Shown here: in pieces, positions 48,627 to 58,180 of the stretch
Layout of the letters: each line of letters opens with the position of its first letter
Position numbering within the stretch: position 1 is the stretch's first letter
NCBI RefSeq assembly: GCF_018986735.1
Contig: NZ_CP065521.1
Span: 2,499,836 to 2,563,835, forward strand
Reading direction: 5' to 3'
Length of the DNA: 64,000 nucleotides
Origin: Schaalia sp. 19OD2882
GTDB lineage: Bacteria; Actinomycetota; Actinomycetes; Actinomycetales; Actinomycetaceae
Translations under genes and position numbers: made by a program
The notes under the pieces: model-generated
What the model saw: the letters and a program-made list of their open reading frames with translations, nothing else
Told to the model about the DNA's origin: nothing
Databases searched by the model: none

Positions 48627-48667
48627 GTGGCCCGTGGGACGGCATCACCCAGGCACCCACGGGCCAC
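48627..48667 (+). terminator. Terminator hairpin after the aminotransferase
   Basis: GTGGCCCGTGGG (48627-48638) pairs perfectly with CCCACGGGCCAC (48656-48667). Confidence 0.72.
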
Positions 48668-48773
48668 TGCCGACCTCGTCCTTGTTCCCGACCCCCGTTC
48701 TCGTCCTGTTCCGGCCCTGCCCCGACCGGGCATTCGACCCCAGATGATCCTCCACACGAAAGGTGCGTCCCAC

Positions 48774-49715
48774 ATGGCTCTGAAGGTCCTCATCATTGCT
48801 GGCGGTCTCACTCATGAGCGTGACGTCTCCGTGCGTTCGGGACGCAGGGTCGCCAATGTCCTTGCCCACCTGGGGCACGAGGTCCGCATTGCCGACCTGG
48901 ACCGTCGGCTCATGTCGACCATCGAGGCCTTCGCGCCCGATGTCGTGTGGCCGCTGGTTCACGGCTCCTTGGGCGAGGACGGGTCGCTGCAGGCCATGCT
49001 CGAAGCGGTGGGAGTGCCCTTCGTCGGGTCCTCGTCGACCCAGGCCAAACTCGCGTCGAACAAGCCGACGGCCAAGGCGCTGCTGGGGGCGGCGGGCATG
49101 GACACGCCCGGATGGGTGACCCTGCCGCAGGCACTGTTCCGCCAGCTCGGGGCGGATGCGGTTCTGACTTCCCTCGAGAAGGGCATTTCTTACCCGGTGG
49201 TCATCAAGCCGACGGATGGCGGTTCGGCTCTGGGAATCTCGCGCGCGGACAACACCGAGAGCGTGCGCTCCGCGATGGTCGACGCCTTCGCCTACGGCGA
49301 GCACGTCATGGTCGAGGGCTACGTCAACGGCCGTGACTTGGCTGTTTCCGTGGTGGACCTGGAGGAGGGGCCTGTGGCGCTGCCCGTGGTGGAGATTGTC
49401 ACCGACGACGGCCGGTACAACTACGAGGCCCGCTACACGACGGATTCGACCGAGTACTTCGTGCCGGCGCGCCTGTCGCCCGAACTCGCCGAGGAGGTTT
49501 CGGCAGCCGCGGTCCAGGCACACACGGTCCTCGGATTGCGCGACCTCTCGCGGATCGATTTCGTCCTGGACGAGGACGGCACCTGCTGGGTGATCGACAC
49601 CAATGTGGCGCCGGGGATGACGGACACGTCGCTCTTCCCACAGGCGGCCGAAGCAGCGGGCTCCTTTGCGCAGATCTGCGGCCGCCTGGTCGAGTTCGCG
49701 GCGGCCCGCGGCTGA
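48774..49715 (+). CDS. ddl: D-alanine-D-alanine ligase-like ATP-grasp enzyme
   Basis: 313 residues. N-terminal VLIIAGGLTHERDVSVRSGR, then PLVHGSLGEDGSLQAMLEAV, VGSSSTQAKLASNKPTAKAL, VVIKPTDGGSALGISRA (ATP-grasp loop), YNYEARYT and the magnesium site RIDFVLDEDGTCWVIDTNVA. Ddl joins two D-alanines for peptidoglycan. GEDG replaces the usual GxxGEDG, and TNVAPGMT replaces NTxPGMT; otherwise the catalytic blocks are present. Slightly short for Ddl, so another ligase of the family is possible. The start is the ATG at 48774, after AAAGGTG. Confidence 0.82.
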   Translation: MALKVLIIAGGLTHERDVSVRSGRRVANVLAHLGHEVRIADLDRRLMSTIEAFAPDVVWPLVHGSLGEDGSLQAMLEAVGVPFVGSSSTQAKLASNKPTAKALLGAAGMDTPGWVTLPQALFRQLGADAVLTSLEKGISYPVVIKPTDGGSALGISRADNTESVRSAMVDAFAYGEHVMVEGYVNGRDLAVSVVDLEEGPVALPVVEIVTDDGRYNYEARYTTDSTEYFVPARLSPELAEEVSAAAVQAHTVLGLRDLSRIDFVLDEDGTCWVIDTNVAPGMTDTSLFPQAAEAAGSFAQICGRLVEFAAARG

Positions 49716-49760
49716 GTCCTGCTCTGCCGAGGGCGGGGCTGCGCGCCGAGTGGTGGGAGC

Positions 49761-50408
49761 TCAGGCGGTGGCCAGCAGCAACCCTTCGGCGATGAAGGTG
49801 TCGCGCACATTGCGAGCGTCGTCCCAGAGGATCGGGGTGATTCCGAGCAGTTCAGCCGCCCGCAGGTTCTCCTTGCGGTCGTCGACGAAGGCCACTTGTG
49901 TGGCCGGCACGTCGAGCTGCTTCAGGGCGTGGCTGTACATGCTCCGTTGGGGTTTGCAGACCCCCAGGGGAGCGGAGAAGAACATGGCGCCGAAGCGGGA
50001 GCTCGCCCACGGGGTCGACTGGACCTTGGTGGCGATGCAGGTGGGGGCGTTGGACAGGATCGCCAATTCGGTGCCGCCGGCTCGAAGTTCGTCGACCAGG
50101 GCCAAGGCGGCTGGGTCGGGCTGGTCCATCCTGTGCACGTCTTCTTCGACGAGGGCCTCCAGGACGTCGTCCGTGATTTCTCCCAGGCCGCAGTCGCCGG
50201 CGACGCGGTCCCAGAAGGCGCGGTCCGACATGCCTCGGTCGTAGTCCTCGCGGTGGGCCCACAGGGAGTGGTCGAGCAGGTCAACGCAGGTACGCGATCG
50301 GGGGTCCAGGCCCAGGATGCTGGCAATTCGCGTGGGGTCAGGTCGAGAGTTCACCAATACGCCGCCGATGTCGAACATGACCGTTCGAATGTGTGCGGCG
50401 CCGCGCAT
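49761..50408 (-). CDS. HAD-family hydrolase, subfamily IA
   Basis: A 215-residue phosphatase-type protein: motif I FDIGGVLVNS (the first Asp precedes IGG; the second Asp of DxD is replaced, as in several haloacid dehalogenase-like IA members), motif II LAILSNAP, Lys in GVCKPQRSMY and motif IV VAFVDDRKEN. A helical cap lies at about 25-95. The substrate is unknown. It is convergent with the ddl-like gene, and 167 bases downstream of parB. Confidence 0.82.
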   Translation of the reverse strand: MRGAAHIRTVMFDIGGVLVNSRPDPTRIASILGLDPRSRTCVDLLDHSLWAHREDYDRGMSDRAFWDRVAGDCGLGEITDDVLEALVEEDVHRMDQPDPAALALVDELRAGGTELAILSNAPTCIATKVQSTPWASSRFGAMFFSAPLGVCKPQRSMYSHALKQLDVPATQVAFVDDRKENLRAAELLGITPILWDDARNVRDTFIAEGLLLATA

Positions 50409-50575
50409 CCTCGTTCCCCCGTTCGTGCTACGTGTGCTGCGAATGTCTCAATTGTGCGACATCCGCGGCCCTTGACGGGCCACCTGTGATCGGTTGCACG
50501 CAACCACTTGAGGAGAGTCTGACCTGTGAGAGACAGTGCTGACCCGCTGGTCGGCACTGTGTACCGCCGGAGACT

Positions 50576-51925
50576 TCAGTCCTGGGGCAGGATGAGGGTT
50601 GCGATGCGCTGAAGATCCTCGGGACCTGCGAATTCGATCACGATCCGCCCCTTGGTACGGCCTTCCGTGATCGTCACGCGTGTGTCATAGGCATCCTGCA
50701 GCGCGCTGACGACGTTCCGTCCCAGGCTGGAGACCGGCCTGGGCAGTCGTCGTTGAGTCTGCGCCTGGCTCTTGACCCGTCCCAGGCGTACCAGTTCCTC
50801 GGTGGTGCGCACGGACAGACCCTCGGCAACGATGCGGTCGGCCAGGATCTCCATCTCCTCGGGAGTCGACAAGGAGAGCAGCGCACGTGCGTGACCTGCG
50901 GAGATCACCTGTGCGGCCACCTTCTTCTGAACAGCAGGGGGCAGGCGCAGCAGTCGCAGGGTGTTGGCGATCTGGGGTCGTGAACGAGCGATCCGACGGG
51001 CGAGCTCTTCCTGCGTGGCACCGAAGTCGGCCATGAGCTGTTGGTATGCGGAGGCTTCTTCAAGGGGATTGAGCTGTGCACGGTGCAGGTTCTCCAGCAG
51101 GGCGTCGCGCAGAAGGTCGCCGTCTTCGGTGTCGCGGATGATCGCTGGAATTGATGTCAGCCCGGCCAACTCGCTGGCGCGCAGGCGTCGTTCGCCCATG
51201 ATGAGCTCGAAGCGAGCCTCGGGCTTGTCTTCGAGATACTTCAGAAGCAGCTCGGACGGGGCTTCGGAGACGGAGATGGGGCGGACGACGATGGGCTGCA
51301 GGACGCCGACTTCCTTGATTGAGGCGGAGAGCTCGGCCAGGTCGTCTTCGTCGAAGACCTCTCGTGGCTGGCGGGAGTTGGGCACGATCAGATCAAGTGG
51401 GATCTCCGCGAATGCGGCGCCCTTGACATCGGGAAGGTCTGCTGCCTCTTCGTGGGACGGGGAGCGCGGTTCTTCGGGTGGCGCAACCCTTGATGCCAGT
51501 TCTAAACTGTCGACATCAATTGCATTCATTTCATTGTGCTCAACAACAGTTGCTTCGACGGCATCGATGTGCTCAGACGCTTCGGCGTCCTCCATCGCCG
51601 CCTTGGTGGAAGAACGTAGATTCACCGGAGGCATTGGCTGCCGTGTCCGCGACGAGCCGCGAGACGCAGATGAACGTTTGCGCGGGGCGACACTCTTGGG
51701 ATCCAGCAGATCCCTGGCGGATCCGCCTCGCCGAACGGTTGACCCTTGGGCGCCTTCGGGGAAGAAGACGTCGATGGGGCGGGCAGAGCCCGCAACCTCC
51801 TCGGCCGACACCGAGGGAATCAACGCTCCGAGTCCTCGACCCAGTCCCGTACGCTTCTTCGGCGCTTCACTGCGCTCGTGTCCGGCACCACGTGCGGTCT
51901 TCGCGGTCTCGTCCTTCTTTGCCAT
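50576..51925 (-). CDS. parB: Chromosome partitioning protein ParB
   Basis: 449 residues. It starts MAKKDETAK with the usual RTGLGRGLGALIP; a long low-complexity stretch (about 35-165) precedes the CTP-binding domain with SRQPREVFDED, ELIMGERRLRASELAG (GERRxRA) and LENLHRAQLNPLEEA. Then come the parS-binding HTH (MADFGATQEELARRIARSRP) and a C-terminal dimer domain. ParB loads at parS and slides as a clamp. AGGGAG lies 6 bases before the ATG. A parS variant sits 37 bases upstream, suggesting autoregulation. parA is not adjacent but 6.7 kb away. Confidence 0.95.
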   Translation of the reverse strand: MAKKDETAKTARGAGHERSEAPKKRTGLGRGLGALIPSVSAEEVAGSARPIDVFFPEGAQGSTVRRGGSARDLLDPKSVAPRKRSSASRGSSRTRQPMPPVNLRSSTKAAMEDAEASEHIDAVEATVVEHNEMNAIDVDSLELASRVAPPEEPRSPSHEEAADLPDVKGAAFAEIPLDLIVPNSRQPREVFDEDDLAELSASIKEVGVLQPIVVRPISVSEAPSELLLKYLEDKPEARFELIMGERRLRASELAGLTSIPAIIRDTEDGDLLRDALLENLHRAQLNPLEEASAYQQLMADFGATQEELARRIARSRPQIANTLRLLRLPPAVQKKVAAQVISAGHARALLSLSTPEEMEILADRIVAEGLSVRTTEELVRLGRVKSQAQTQRRLPRPVSSLGRNVVSALQDAYDTRVTITEGRTKGRIVIEFAGPEDLQRIATLILPQD

Positions 51926-51961
51926 TGTCGGCTCCCTGGCGTCGTTGAACAGTGACTCGAT

Positions 51962-51977
51962 TGTTTCACGTGGAACA
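51962..51977 (+). promoter_or_regulatory. parS 1 (variant)
   Basis: TGTTTCACGTGGAACA, one base off the perfect palindrome; 37 bases upstream of the parB start. Confidence 0.85.
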
Positions 51978-52350
51978 CCATCCTCCAAGCGCGACAGGGC
52001 GGAAATTCGAATCGACGACAGACAGTGCGACGAATACGTGCGGGGATGGTGCCGTGGAGTCGATTTCTTGCCGGAGCCTCTCGCTGGTGATGCCGCCGCG
52101 TCCTGTGAGGGGATTGTGAACACATGGGTGCCCACCCTTGGTCGTTCCGAAGAGATGTGTGGTGACGATGTTGCGGGAGCGGCCTGTCGGGACCAGATGT
52201 CATCGCCTCCGTGGTTCACGATGCGCTTCACCACTGTCGATTCCTTGAAGGTGAAGGACTTCTCTGCGGAAGAGGAGAGGGGCACCCGCCAGCAGGTCGG
52301 AGCTGGCCCGGGGTGTGGCCTTGCGCAGAGCTGTGTCGATTGAGAGCCGG

Positions 52351-52366
52351 TGTTTCACGTGAAACA
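52351..52366. promoter_or_regulatory. parS 2
   Basis: Perfect TGTTTCACGTGAAACA. Confidence 0.95.
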
Positions 52367-52562
52367 GCGGTCGACGCAGGCGCCACCGATGCTCTTGATC
52401 GAGAAGCCGCGATCGGCGCATCTGTCAGGTGCGCCATGCCTTGGGCGGTCCAGTCGTGAGGTCTGGCCTCCAAGGGTGGACCGTTGACTGAGCCGCAGAG
52501 CGCACGGTATCGACAGCAAGGGGAGTCACAGAGCTGCGCCACGGACCAGGACTGCACATCAC

Positions 52563-52578
52563 TGTTTCACGTGAAACA
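52563..52578. promoter_or_regulatory. parS 3
   Basis: Perfect TGTTTCACGTGAAACA, directly before the first CRISPR-like repeat. Confidence 0.95.
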
Positions 52579-52579
52579 C

Positions 52580-52847
52580 CCATCCTTGCTCACAGGGAAG
52601 CCACGGATTCATTCCATCGGCCTTTCACGGCAGGTTCCCATCCACTCGCACAGGAAAGGCATCAATCACAGCCCTGTGTACAGCAGGCACCCACGCCAAC
52701 CATCCCTGCACGTAGGGAAGCCATGGTCATGGCCAACATCGGCTTCCCGTCCGAGGACGCCCATCTCTGTACGTGGGGAGGCCATCCGCGCGGACCAGCG
52801 AAGCCCAGTGCGCACCGCACTCACCCCTGCGCGTGGGCAGGCCATCG
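52580..52847 (-). CRISPR. Degenerate CRISPR-like array, five units, no cas genes
   Basis: Five diverged 27-base repeats start at 52580, 52638, 52700, 52761 and 52821 (steps of 58, 62, 61 and 60). The best copy begins CCATCCCTGCACGTAGGGAA. A consensus dyad CCCTGCRCGTRGGG is shared, and the reverse complement resembles type I-E repeats (a CCCC-stem-GGGG core followed by ATGG). Spacer-like parts of about 33 bases differ from each other. Possibly a sixth copy near 52872. Strong decay and absence of cas genes suggest a relic. Confidence 0.45.
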
Positions 52848-53426
52848 CCGAGACCTGTTTGCCTTCAATATACGCCCGGCTTCCAGGGAAGCCGGGTTGC
52901 CTGGAGGCGTCGGTATTCCGACCGTGTGCCAACCGTCAGGTCGGCTGAGCGTGGCGTGCCGCAAGCACTCGCGCCCATCGGAGCCATTGTCATTGACGCG
53001 GCGAACTGATTGCCGCAAGGTCTGTGAAGAGGAAGTCCAGGGCCGTCGTGTGGGAGAGGGGCCTTCCGAACTCAACAGCACGGTAGATACGACGCCCGAT
53101 GGCGACACAGCATGGACCGTGAGTGGGTAGCTCATTTCCCCACTGCGCACCACGTCAGCCGGCGTGTGTACCGGGCCGGGTTGGGCCAGGGGATGCAACT
53201 GCACCCACGTACTGCCGCATCGGAGCGGCTTGCCTGCTATGCACCTCAGGAACCGAAGTGACTTTGCAGCAGGGTTCATTCGGCATCGAGAGCCGACCTC
53301 GGGGACGGAAGGACTCCACCCTGCGCAGTGACGGCCCCGCAATCCCTGTCTCTGTCTCTTCACCGAGCGAGGGATGCGATCCCAGATCGACTCCTCTGTC
53401 CGAAGGTTCCGGGCAAGGGCTTCACA

Positions 53427-53442
53427 TGTTTCACGTGGAACA
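53427..53442 (+). promoter_or_regulatory. parS 4 (variant)
   Basis: TGTTTCACGTGGAACA. Confidence 0.85.
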
Positions 53443-53530
53443 CAGCATCTGAGCTTGCGTGTCTTCGACCTACTCGCCTCTGCATGGTTGCAGACCGGCG
53501 GTGGAGTCGCAGGTCAATCGCTTCAGTCCA

Positions 53531-53598
53531 CAAGCCCACAAGCCCACAAGCCCACAAGCCCACAAGCCCACAAGCCCACAAGCCCACAAGCCCACAAG
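53531..53598 (+). repeat. Tandem 8-base repeat (CAAGCCCA)8
   Basis: Eight perfect copies of CAAGCCCA (53531-53594) plus a half copy, preceded by CCA. Such a run is prone to slippage, so copy number may vary between strains. Confidence 0.95.
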
Positions 53599-53927
53599 GA
53601 ATTGTCGATCGCCGCTCGATTGCTCTCGCACGCATCTCATGAACGAAGACTGTCGACCAGTGCCGGCAACTCGAAGACGATGTCTCTTCGGCTCCTCGGA
53701 TGCGGCCACAGTCCCTTCACGTCCACTACGTTGGCCCGACATTCACAGTCAATGCGCAATCCCGGAACCGCGCCATGAGTGCCGATCCGCCCGTGCCTTC
53801 TGCTCCCTTCAGAAGACTCTTTGGTCCAAGCCGCGCTGCTCACCTGCACGCGTGCAGATTCACGTGGGGCTCCACGCCCAAGCCCACAGTGTCGCACAGG
53901 TGTGTGAGGTCAAAGCAGAGCGATCAC

Positions 53928-53943
53928 CGTTTCACGTGAAACC
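53928..53943. promoter_or_regulatory. parS 5
   Basis: CGTTTCACGTGAAACC; perfect core, both outer bases changed. Confidence 0.88.
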
Positions 53944-54055
53944 GTGCATCGGTGCCCGCGTCCATCGTCTTCCTCGGTTCGAGCCCCAGTCGCATCATCC
54001 GATCCTCACTCAGTATCCTTCTTCGATCTGCGCCCCGGGGCGAGTCATCTGACGC

Positions 54056-54071
54056 TGTTTCACGTGAAACA
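54056..54071. promoter_or_regulatory. parS 6
   Basis: Perfect TGTTTCACGTGAAACA, 128 bases after site 5. Confidence 0.95.
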
Positions 54072-54900
54072 GCATCTTGCGGCCTTCGGCCACCTGACTC
54101 TCTCTTGCCCGGTGTTGAGGGATGCAAGCTCTCTTGCCGCAGCTCGCCATGCGAGCCGACTCTCGGATTGCCTTTGGCAGTGCCCGCGTGACCAATCGCC
54201 CGATGCCCTGTCTCCCGGAGGCTGCTCGTGCCTGGCCCTCTCAACCGACCACGAAAGCGGGCCCGAGGTCTGCCCGGACAATGGTGGAGCCTTCTCCATT
54301 CGTGGGCTGTGAGCGGCCGATCGAGCGTCATTGCCTTCGGCACCCGATCCGCTGCACCGCTCTGGCGAGGCCACACATCTCGCAATGACGTCAGCAGCGG
54401 AACCGGCGACCCGGTCGCGAGGGCGCTGGAACTCTCCGCGCAGGACCAGGCTCTCGCCTCGCCAACGCCGGGTGCGCCACCAGGATGTCGCCTCGTCTGA
54501 ACTCCGGCTGCGGGTAACGCACGGTGGACAAAGGTGAAGCCTTGGCGTCAGCAACTACAGAGGCGACGGGCGCCTATGGCGCTCAAGTTTCACGCCACCG
54601 TTCGCCCTGGGCCGGTCAGGACGATGGGCCGAGCCATGGTCGGATCCGCCGGGGCGACCGCCTGAGCGCTCCCGCCACGGTGTACCCGTCCTTCGTGGAT
54701 CCACGTAGAAGACGTACGTCGATCGGACAGGGGCGGCATCGAGCAAAGGTTGATGCTTTTTGACCCTAGGCATTGGGTCGGCACGATGAGGTCTATCGCA
54801 CGATCGATGAGGACTGCACCCGCTCCAGGGGAAAGGGCACACCGGTTTTCGCCAGGTATCGACATCCGGCAACTTGATTTGACCTTTGGGGCCATCCTCA

Positions 54901-54916
54901 CGTTTCACGTGAAACA
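54901..54916. promoter_or_regulatory. parS 7
   Basis: CGTTTCACGTGAAACA; perfect core. Confidence 0.92.
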
Positions 54917-55076
54917 GGGGCACTTCTACTGTTGGGCATGTACATACTGCCTCCGACATCCGGCCGGCAGTGCGCGTCCATGACCAAGGACGGCAAGGCA
55001 GCGTCGACCCCCGGTCCACGAAGCCGCGTGCGCATCAGGTCTCCCGGGTAGCGGGCGTTCGTGATGCTTGTCGATC

Positions 55077-55092
55077 TGTTTCACGTGAAACA
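55077..55092. promoter_or_regulatory. parS 8
   Basis: Perfect TGTTTCACGTGAAACA. Confidence 0.95.
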
Positions 55093-55670
55093 CTCCGAAA
55101 TGCTTCCGCCAACCGCAGCCACCCACCTCTCGGACAAATGGACTCTGGGAGTGCTCCACTACCAGTCTCAGAACGGACGCTTCCGTGAATCCGCAGCGGT
55201 GCTTCAAGCACCCTTTGCCGCACAGTCGGCGGCCCACAGTCGGCTGATCCGCTTTGCGCCTGGTGTTCAGCCTCGCGCGCAAACCGCTCTCCTCGGCCGC
55301 CTCATTTCGTGGCGTCCAAGCGCCCACACCCCATTTCGCCTCCAATCTCGATACGTCGGCCAGGACTCCGAAGACTCTCAACGTCAACCCCACTCCTCTC
55401 GAAGGTGTAGGTGGCCCCATGACTGGCAGCTGGCATGGCATGCCTCGAACCCAATCACGCGGTCTGTCGACCATCTGCTCTCCCTCTTCGCCCATCTGGC
55501 CATGTCGACATGGCCAACGCGCAGCACGGACAGAATGCTCGATCGTCGACGACGACCGGCACGCCAGTGATTCCCAAGCCATTGACACCGCGTTCTGCAC
55601 TGGGTGTCAGCGTGAACGCACTCGGTCTGGCTTCGCTTCCAATGCGCGATGACGAGAAGTTCCCATCCTG

Positions 55671-55686
55671 CGTTTCACGTGAAACA
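55671..55686. promoter_or_regulatory. parS 9
   Basis: CGTTTCACGTGAAACA; perfect core. Confidence 0.92.
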
Positions 55687-56083
55687 GAGGCGACCTCCTC
55701 CCGTCCGACGGGCAAGCGCTCTCGACTCATGTGGAGGTCTCAAAGTCATGCGCCTTCGCCGCCTGCGTTCCGACATAGGGGCCCGGCGCTGTCAGCTCGA
55801 CACCAGCCAACACTGCCTCGCTTTTGAAAAGGTACCAACTCTGCGAACAGCCGATCCCGATCACCGCCGGCTCGATCTCTGGGCCCATTTCCCAAACGAC
55901 CCGATGGAACACTCATGCTCGACAAATCCGACCTGTCGCGTACGGTCCTTCTTCGTCACACGCCACATCGCAGTGCCATCCTCGGCCACCTGGCCCGTGA
56001 TCAGGAGGATCATGTCCGAAGTGAAGCCTGACCATCTCCGTGGAACGGCACCTTGGGCACGCTCCTCCGATCGCATGTGTACG

Positions 56084-56099
56084 TGTTTCACGTGAAACA
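56084..56099. promoter_or_regulatory. parS 10
   Basis: Perfect TGTTTCACGTGAAACA. Confidence 0.95.
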
Positions 56100-56807
56100 G
56101 GCGATCCAGCAAGCGTCGCACTCCCACATTCATCTTCTTGTGCTCACCCGTTCTCGGCCTCCACGGTCAGTGGGCCCATCAGATCTCAGGCCGAGCCCCA
56201 GTAGACAAATGGCAGGGTCCCACTGCGCCACGGAGTCCCACATTCGCTTCGAAAAATACGGACCCACGTTGGCATGCAGCTTCCAGCACTCTCTCTCAGG
56301 ATCATGGCTCCTCGCCGCCCGTGGCCCTTCGGACCGGATTCAAGCAATGCCCTGCTCACCAGCATCCCCGCTCAAACCCGATTGGTCACCGCGCCTCTCA
56401 TCGCTCCAAACCCAGCCCCTCGCCCATGACCTCCTGGTGCCGACGATTCACACAGCCGATGCATTGGCATCACCGAAGGGAAACCTTGCTGACTGGCTGT
56501 CGAGCCCAACACCGTTCACATCTAAGTCCGCTGCATGCTCTGGGGCTGGCCAATGGCCACAATGTCCACCAATGTCCACCGCTTGATCTGGCATTCAGTA
56601 CATCCGTCATACACAGTCCACGCCCCGTCGAGCCGCCGCAGCACCTTCAGCCCTTCCATTGGTGGCTCCAGATCCGGACCGTCGACATCCTCAGGTCTCG
56701 CCTCTGCATCACCGCAGGAGTCTCCATTGCCGTGCTCCTGGCCCTGTGCCTCTCCAACCACTCGCTGATGGTGCCGCCCAATCGACCTAGCTTGACCCCA
56801 TCCGACA

Positions 56808-56823
56808 TGTTCCACGTGAAACA
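56808..56823 (-). promoter_or_regulatory. parS 11 (variant)
   Basis: TGTTCCACGTGAAACA, the same one-base variant as site 1 in the opposite orientation. Confidence 0.85.
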
Positions 56824-57108
56824 TCCTCTGCCGGCCGCCGGAGTCCTCGATTCCACCCCATCAGCTGACAACTCGACCACAATGCGCCTCCATCTCCAAT
56901 TCGGAACGGCTCAACAGTGGGTCGCCCTTCGCTGCTACGACCACTCTTCGCCGCAGAGAATGTGGCAATTCGGCGGCACACCCCGCCTCCACGACACTGA
57001 CGCACCCGTTGTCGCCAGGCAGGTGGCTCCACGGCGGCGCGCGCTTTCGCGCATTGGGATGACTGTTTGATTCAGAGCACGACTGCACCCGGTCCACCAG
57101 GGTTGAGA

Positions 57109-57124
57109 TGTTCCACGTGAAACA
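57109..57124 (-). promoter_or_regulatory. parS 12 (variant)
   Basis: TGTTCCACGTGAAACA. Confidence 0.85.
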
Positions 57125-57212
57125 CGGCCTGTACTTGCGCAAACCCTGCAGACGGTCCACCCGCTGCGCCTCTCCAATCAATCCGCCCATCGAGAATCCC
57201 TCTTCTGGTCGT

Positions 57213-57228
57213 TGTTCCACGTGAAACA
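57213..57228 (-). promoter_or_regulatory. parS 13 (variant)
   Basis: TGTTCCACGTGAAACA, 104 bases after site 12, the closest pair in the array. Confidence 0.85.
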
Positions 57229-57787
57229 GCCCCACAGGATCGCTGCCACCCTGACTGCCTCCGAGTCCTTCTCTCCGCTTGACATGTCGCCGCGCGCAGA
57301 CACATCGCCGCCAGAGCAGCCACAGTGATCCCACGGCCAGGCCGCCACATGACTTGATGCGCTCCCTTGCCACACCAGAGCAAAGGGCACCGAGCCTCCA
57401 CCGGACAGGAGACCCATTCGTCACCATGAGCAGTCCCTCCATTGCCGGAGCCGAAAGTCAGGAACCTCCGATCCACAAGCATGAAGCCGAACTCCGCACA
57501 TGTTTGGCCGGACTTCACGCGACCCGAATTCTCCCTCGTGGGCGGGCGGGCAAGTACTCAACTCCTTCAGCAGAGTGCCTTTTCCCAAGTCTCCAATGAC
57601 TCGACGCCGGCCAGGCCATGACCGCATGATCCCAGTGCCCGTCCCTCCCAGGGTCCAGGAGCAGTTCTCGAAGGAATCGGCCGGCGCCAGGTGGCCGGTA
57701 CCAGGTGGCCTGTGCCCGATGACCGCTGATTCGAGACTCAATCTGCCCGAGGAAGACAGAACTGCTGCATGCGAGGCACCGTGAGAC

Positions 57788-57803
57788 TGTTTCACGTGGA
57801 ACG
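57788..57803 (+). promoter_or_regulatory. parS 14 (variant)
   Basis: TGTTTCACGTGGAACG. Confidence 0.82.
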
Positions 57804-58164
57804 CTGCCACGACCTGTCACTCTCGGCTGCGTACCGCACCTTGCCGAATGCACTGTCTTCGGCCACCCACTCGCCCAACCTTCGCCCACATGCCAATGCA
57901 CACTGGTCCAGACATGCTCTTCTTTGGATGCCCTTCCCCGGAACTTCCGCCATTCGGGCAGTCGGAGCACTCTCCACGACGTCTGGGAATCCTCGTACTC
58001 AGCTGCGTCAGAGGCTCCTGTCTCCGTCAAGCGCCGACCAGCCGAGCGCAACTCCTCCGGCAACCCAATTGGAGGAGAGTTCATCTGCGAGGTGTCGCAC
58101 GTCGGAGGCAACGCCGAATCAAAGAGGCATCGCTCCCAACGCCGGTTGGACATGCCCTCTCCGA

Positions 58165-58180
58165 AGTTTCACGTGAAACG
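58165..58180. promoter_or_regulatory. parS 15
   Basis: AGTTTCACGTGAAACG; perfect core, outer bases changed; 459 bases downstream of the parA stop. Confidence 0.88.

Noticed and set aside
46738..48660. 640-codon minus-strand frame opposite the aminotransferase
   Set aside because: It is the antisense of a gene with clear catalytic motifs. Only the last 69 codons, with their own ATG and ribosome site, are kept as a small gene.
53459..54052. Open frames encoding repeated HKPTSPQA peptides
   Set aside because: An 8-base unit read in threes gives the same 8-residue repeat in all three frames, so the repeat peptide is an artefact of the DNA repeat.
56138..57070. 310-codon open frame in the parB-parA gap
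   Set aside because: Ser/Pro/His-rich with no domain, no ribosome site, and crossed by a parS site that creates the peptide MFHVKH. It looks like random open frame in non-coding DNA.
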